Position numbers and translations under genes: made by a program | Shown here: positions 61,167-64,000 of the stretch, one piece after another | Layout: each line of letters opens with the position of its first letter | Numbering within the stretch: position 1 is the first letter of the stretch | Notes under the pieces: generated by a model | The model's input: only the letters and a program-made list of their open reading frames with translations | Told to the model about the DNA's origin: nothing | Databases searched by the model: none | Assembly: GCF_004382795.1 (NCBI RefSeq) | Contig: NZ_SMSG01000001.1 | Coordinates: 1 to 64,000 of the forward strand | Origin: Cumulibacter soli | Lineage (GTDB): Bacteria; Actinomycetota; Actinomycetes; Mycobacteriales; Antricoccaceae | DNA: 64,000 nt | Reading direction: 5' to 3'

Positions 61167-61565
61167 CTACCGCATCGCGTCCAGCTGCCGCACGAGCGTC
61201 TTGATCGCCGTATTGCGATACGACATCTCGACCAACTCGGCGACCTCCTGCCAGTCCGGTTCGCTCACCCGGAAATTCAGCCCCAACCACCCACTCGGAC
61301 CGTAATAACCAGGCACGAAGAACCGCTCATCCTGCACGAGCGCGTCACGCTCGATCGCATCCGGCAGGAACACCACTGACTGCGCGCACTCGTCACTGGC
61401 GTGATCGCCCTTAACCACCGCACCGAAGATCGCGAAGATCTTCTTCGTGTAGAAGACCGGGTGCCCGTGCGAGATCTTCTCCTCCGCCGCCGGCAAATCC
61501 AACGCGACCGAGCGCAGTTCGCGCAAGTAGGGATCGTTCTCGTCAAAACGCGGTGGGTGAGCCAT
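61167..61565 (-). CDS. MmcQ/YjbR-family protein
   Basis: A 132-residue single-domain protein of the MmcQ/YjbR (double-winged DNA-binding-like) fold. It has LRSVALDLPAAEEKISHGHPVFYTKKIFAIFGAV and a C-terminal YRNTAIKTLVRQLDA helix. Members are thought to be DNA-associated or regulatory; no enzyme activity is established. ATG 61565 is the family start; the frame continues upstream without support. Confidence 0.85.
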   Translation of the reverse strand: MAHPPRFDENDPYLRELRSVALDLPAAEEKISHGHPVFYTKKIFAIFGAVVKGDHASDECAQSVVFLPDAIERDALVQDERFFVPGYYGPSGWLGLNFRVSEPDWQEVAELVEMSYRNTAIKTLVRQLDAMR

Positions 61566-61634
61566 ACATCGACGATAACCGCCGCCCGACGATTCACTGC
61601 TGTGATCGCGTCGTACTCGCCTAGAGTTATGCGC

Positions 61635-64000
61635 ATGAGTTCCAAGGCCGCCGCCACCTCCGTGTCCGCCACCCACCCCGCCGACAGCCACGAAACAATC
61701 AGCGTCGTCGGCGCCCGGGAGAACAACCTCAAGAACGTCAGCATCGACATCCCGAAGCGGCGCCTGACCGTGTTCACGGGGGTCTCCGGTTCGGGCAAGA
61801 GTTCGCTGGTGTTCGACACCATCGCCGCCGAGTCGCAGCGGATGATCAACGAAACCTACAGCGCCTTCGTACAAGGATTCATGCCGAACCTCGCTCGACC
61901 GGACGTCGATCACCTGGACGGACTCACCACCGCGATCATCGTCGATCAGGAACGGATGGGGGCTAATCCGCGCTCGACGGTCGGTACGGCGACGGACGCG
62001 AACGCGATGCTGCGGATCTTGTTCAGCAGGCTCGGCTCCCCCAGCCTCGGCGCGCCGAACGCGTACTCCTTCAACATCCCCACGGTGCAAGGTAGTGGAG
62101 CGATCACCGTACAGCGCGGCGACAAGACGAAGGCGGAGAAAGCGACGTTCACCCGCCTCGGCGGAATGTGCCCGCGGTGCGAAGGCATGGGTGCGGTCAA
62201 TGACTTCGACATGACGGCGCTGTACGACGATGAGAAGTCGTTACAGGACGGGGCGCTGACCGTCCCCGGTTACAGCATGGACGGCTGGTACGGCCGCTTG
62301 TTCCGCGGCGCCGGATTGCCGATGGACAAGCCCATCCGCTCGTTCACCAAGAAGCAGATGCACACGCTGCTGTATTCGGAGCCGCAGAAGATCAAGGTGG
62401 ACGGCGTCAACCTGACGTACGAAGGCGTCATCGGCAAGATCCAGAAGTCGATGCTGTCCAAAGACCTCGACTCGATGCAGCCACATATCCGTCGATTCGT
62501 CGAACGCGCCGTCACGTTCCAGACCTGCCCGGAATGCGGCGGGACCAGACTCGCGGCCGAAGCTCTCGGCTCAAAGATCAACGGTAAGAACATCGCCGAG
62601 TTGTGCGCGATGCAGATCAGTGACCTCGCCGAGTGGGTGCGCGCCGAACTCACGGACGCATCCGTCGCGCCGTTGGTGAAGGGGCTTCAGCACCTGCTGG
62701 ACTCATTCACCCAGATTGGTTTGGGGTACCTGTCGCTGGAGCGTCCGGCGGGCACGCTGTCTGGCGGTGAAGCGCAGCGCACCAAGATGATCCGCCACCT
62801 TGGGTCCTCGCTGACCGACGTCACCTACGTTTTCGACGAACCGTCCATCGGACTGCATCCGCACGACATCGATCAGATGAACGGCCTACTGCAACGCCTG
62901 CGCGACAAGGGCAACACCGTGCTGGTCGTCGAGCACAAACCCGAGATGATCGCGATCGCCGACCACATCGTCGACCTCGGACCGGGCGCGGGAACCGCCG
63001 GCGGCACGATCTGCTTCGAAGGCGACCTCAACGGTCTGCGCGCCAGCGATACGACCACCGGCCGCCACCTGGATGACCGCGCAGCAGTCAAGTCCGAGGT
63101 ACGAGAATCCGGCGATTCACTGCAGATCCGAGGAGCAGCGACTCACAACCTGCAAAAGGTTGATGTCGACGTACCGCTCGGGGTGCTGTGTGTGGTCACC
63201 GGCGTCGCCGGTTCGGGCAAGAGTTCGCTGATACATGGATCGGTCGCGACCCGCGAGGACGTCGTGGTCGTCGATCAGTCGGCGATCAAGGGATCACGGC
63301 GCAGCAATCCGGCGACGTACACCGGATTGCTCGAGCCGATTCGTAAGGCGTTCGCGAAGGCCAACGGCGTCAAACCCGCGCTGTTCAGTTCCAACTCCGA
63401 GGGCGCGTGTCCGACGTGCAATGGCGCGGGCGTGATCTACACCGACCTCGGTGTGATGGCCACGGTCGAGTCGACCTGTGAGGACTGCGGCGGCAAGCGT
63501 TTCCAGCAGGAGGTGCTGCAATACACCTTTGGCGGCAAGAACATCGCCGAGGTGCTCGCGATGTCGGTCGCCGAGGCCGAGGCCTTCTTCGCAGACGGGG
63601 ATGCCAAAACGCCTGCGGCGTACAAGATTCTCGACCGGCTGGAGGATGTCGGGCTCGGATACGTGACCCTCGGTCAGCCCCTAACCACGCTGTCCGGTGG
63701 TGAGCGCCAGCGGCTGAAGCTCGCCGCGCAGATGGCGGAGAAAGGCTCCATCTACGTACTCGACGAACCGACGACCGGTCTCCACCTCGCGGATGTCGAG
63801 CAGCTGCTGGGGCTGCTGGACCGCCTGGTTGATTCGGGCAAGTCCGTCATCGTGATCGAGCACCACCAAGCCGTGATGGCGCACGCTGATTGGATCATCG
63901 ACCTCGGCCCGGGCGCCGGTCACGAGGGCGGGAAGGTGGTATTCGAAGGCACCCCGGCGCAGCTGATCGCCGATGCCTCGACGCTCACCGGTAAGCACCT
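61635..64000 (+). CDS. UvrA-like ATPase, truncated by the window end
   Basis: At least 788 codons. Two ATPase modules: Walker A GVSGSGKSSL near residue 50 and GVAGSGKSSL in the second half, with signatures TLSGGEAQRTKM and TLSGGERQRLKL and Walker B motifs ending DEPSIGLHP and DEPTTGLHL. Four zinc-type CxxC pairs are CPRCEG, CPECGG, CPTCNG and CEDCGG. The length is that of short UvrA paralogues (about 760-800) lacking the UvrB-binding region, found beside drug-resistance genes or in damage tolerance. ATG 61635 or 61629 is the start; no ribosome site is seen, so it may be leaderless. Confidence 0.9.
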   Translation, partial: MSSKAAATSVSATHPADSHETISVVGARENNLKNVSIDIPKRRLTVFTGVSGSGKSSLVFDTIAAESQRMINETYSAFVQGFMPNLARPDVDHLDGLTTAIIVDQERMGANPRSTVGTATDANAMLRILFSRLGSPSLGAPNAYSFNIPTVQGSGAITVQRGDKTKAEKATFTRLGGMCPRCEGMGAVNDFDMTALYDDEKSLQDGALTVPGYSMDGWYGRLFRGAGLPMDKPIRSFTKKQMHTLLYSEPQKIKVDGVNLTYEGVIGKIQKSMLSKDLDSMQPHIRRFVERAVTFQTCPECGGTRLAAEALGSKINGKNIAELCAMQISDLAEWVRAELTDASVAPLVKGLQHLLDSFTQIGLGYLSLERPAGTLSGGEAQRTKMIRHLGSSLTDVTYVFDEPSIGLHPHDIDQMNGLLQRLRDKGNTVLVVEHKPEMIAIADHIVDLGPGAGTAGGTICFEGDLNGLRASDTTTGRHLDDRAAVKSEVRESGDSLQIRGAATHNLQKVDVDVPLGVLCVVTGVAGSGKSSLIHGSVATREDVVVVDQSAIKGSRRSNPATYTGLLEPIRKAFAKANGVKPALFSSNSEGACPTCNGAGVIYTDLGVMATVESTCEDCGGKRFQQEVLQYTFGGKNIAEVLAMSVAEAEAFFADGDAKTPAAYKILDRLEDVGLGYVTLGQPLTTLSGGERQRLKLAAQMAEKGSIYVLDEPTTGLHLADVEQLLGLLDRLVDSGKSVIVIEHHQAVMAHADWIIDLGPGAGHEGGKVVFEGTPAQLIADASTLTGKH

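Overview
The window is GC-rich DNA from an actinobacterium, probably a mycolata-like or Geodermatophilales-like lineage. The evidence is the density of FadE/CaiB/SDR acyl-CoA genes, a DUF3558 lipoprotein, frequent GTG/TTG starts, GTGA/ATGA/TAATG overlaps between genes, and a SigC-like ECF sigma factor. No prophage, rRNA or CRISPR is seen. One tRNA (Ala-GGC) lies at 52576-52648.

Left part (1-20060): a two-component system with a D-threonine-aldolase-like enzyme faces a drug/lantibiotic-type ABC exporter across two dyads (2949-3003). Next come an orphan peptide-type substrate-binding lipoprotein, an HMG-CoA-lyase/CoA-transferase/acyl-CoA-dehydrogenase operon and its neighbouring FCD-type GntR regulator. 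A nine-kilobase acyl-CoA operon follows (20012 down to 12059, with an enoyl-CoA hydratase gene beyond it): two dehydrogenases, a DUF35 protein, a thiolase-fold protein without the usual cysteine, a MaoC hydratase, an SDR and a double CoA-transferase. The order resembles the steroid side-chain (igr-type) operon. GGTC-N-GACC palindromes precede both the binding protein and this operon, which suggests one regulon.

Middle part (20200-52650): a copper cluster with CsoR-like dyads (CopZ, a secreted His-containing protein, a CPC-type and a CPH-type P1B ATPase); a class C beta-lactamase-like hydrolase; an acyl-CoA synthetase; an XRE regulator facing a SnoaL-like protein across a perfect dyad; and a PucR regulator with a Baeyer-Villiger monooxygenase and an esterase. 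These are followed by a PH-domain/TetR operon, a VIT1 protein, an MFS/TetR/GNAT operon, two ABC-F proteins with their own candidate control elements, a PEP-synthase-like protein followed by a frameshifted histidine phosphatase, and a toxin-antitoxin pair beside tRNA-Ala. One 29-bp dyad occurs at two distant places (35934 and 47205).

Right part (52742-64000): a minus-strand operon of anti-sigma factor, CopC-CopD fusion, PCu(A)C chaperone, SCO1 and a membrane protein diverges from a SigC-like ECF sigma gene. Directly downstream of the sigma gene lie three tandem paralogues built almost wholly from DxDxDGxxD calcium-type loops, with no signal peptide. Two of them carry a matching GGAACC-N17-CGTC promoter and all three are followed by a strong hairpin. 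This sigma/copper/Asp-repeat cluster is the most unusual part of the window. The window ends inside a UvrA-like ATPase gene.
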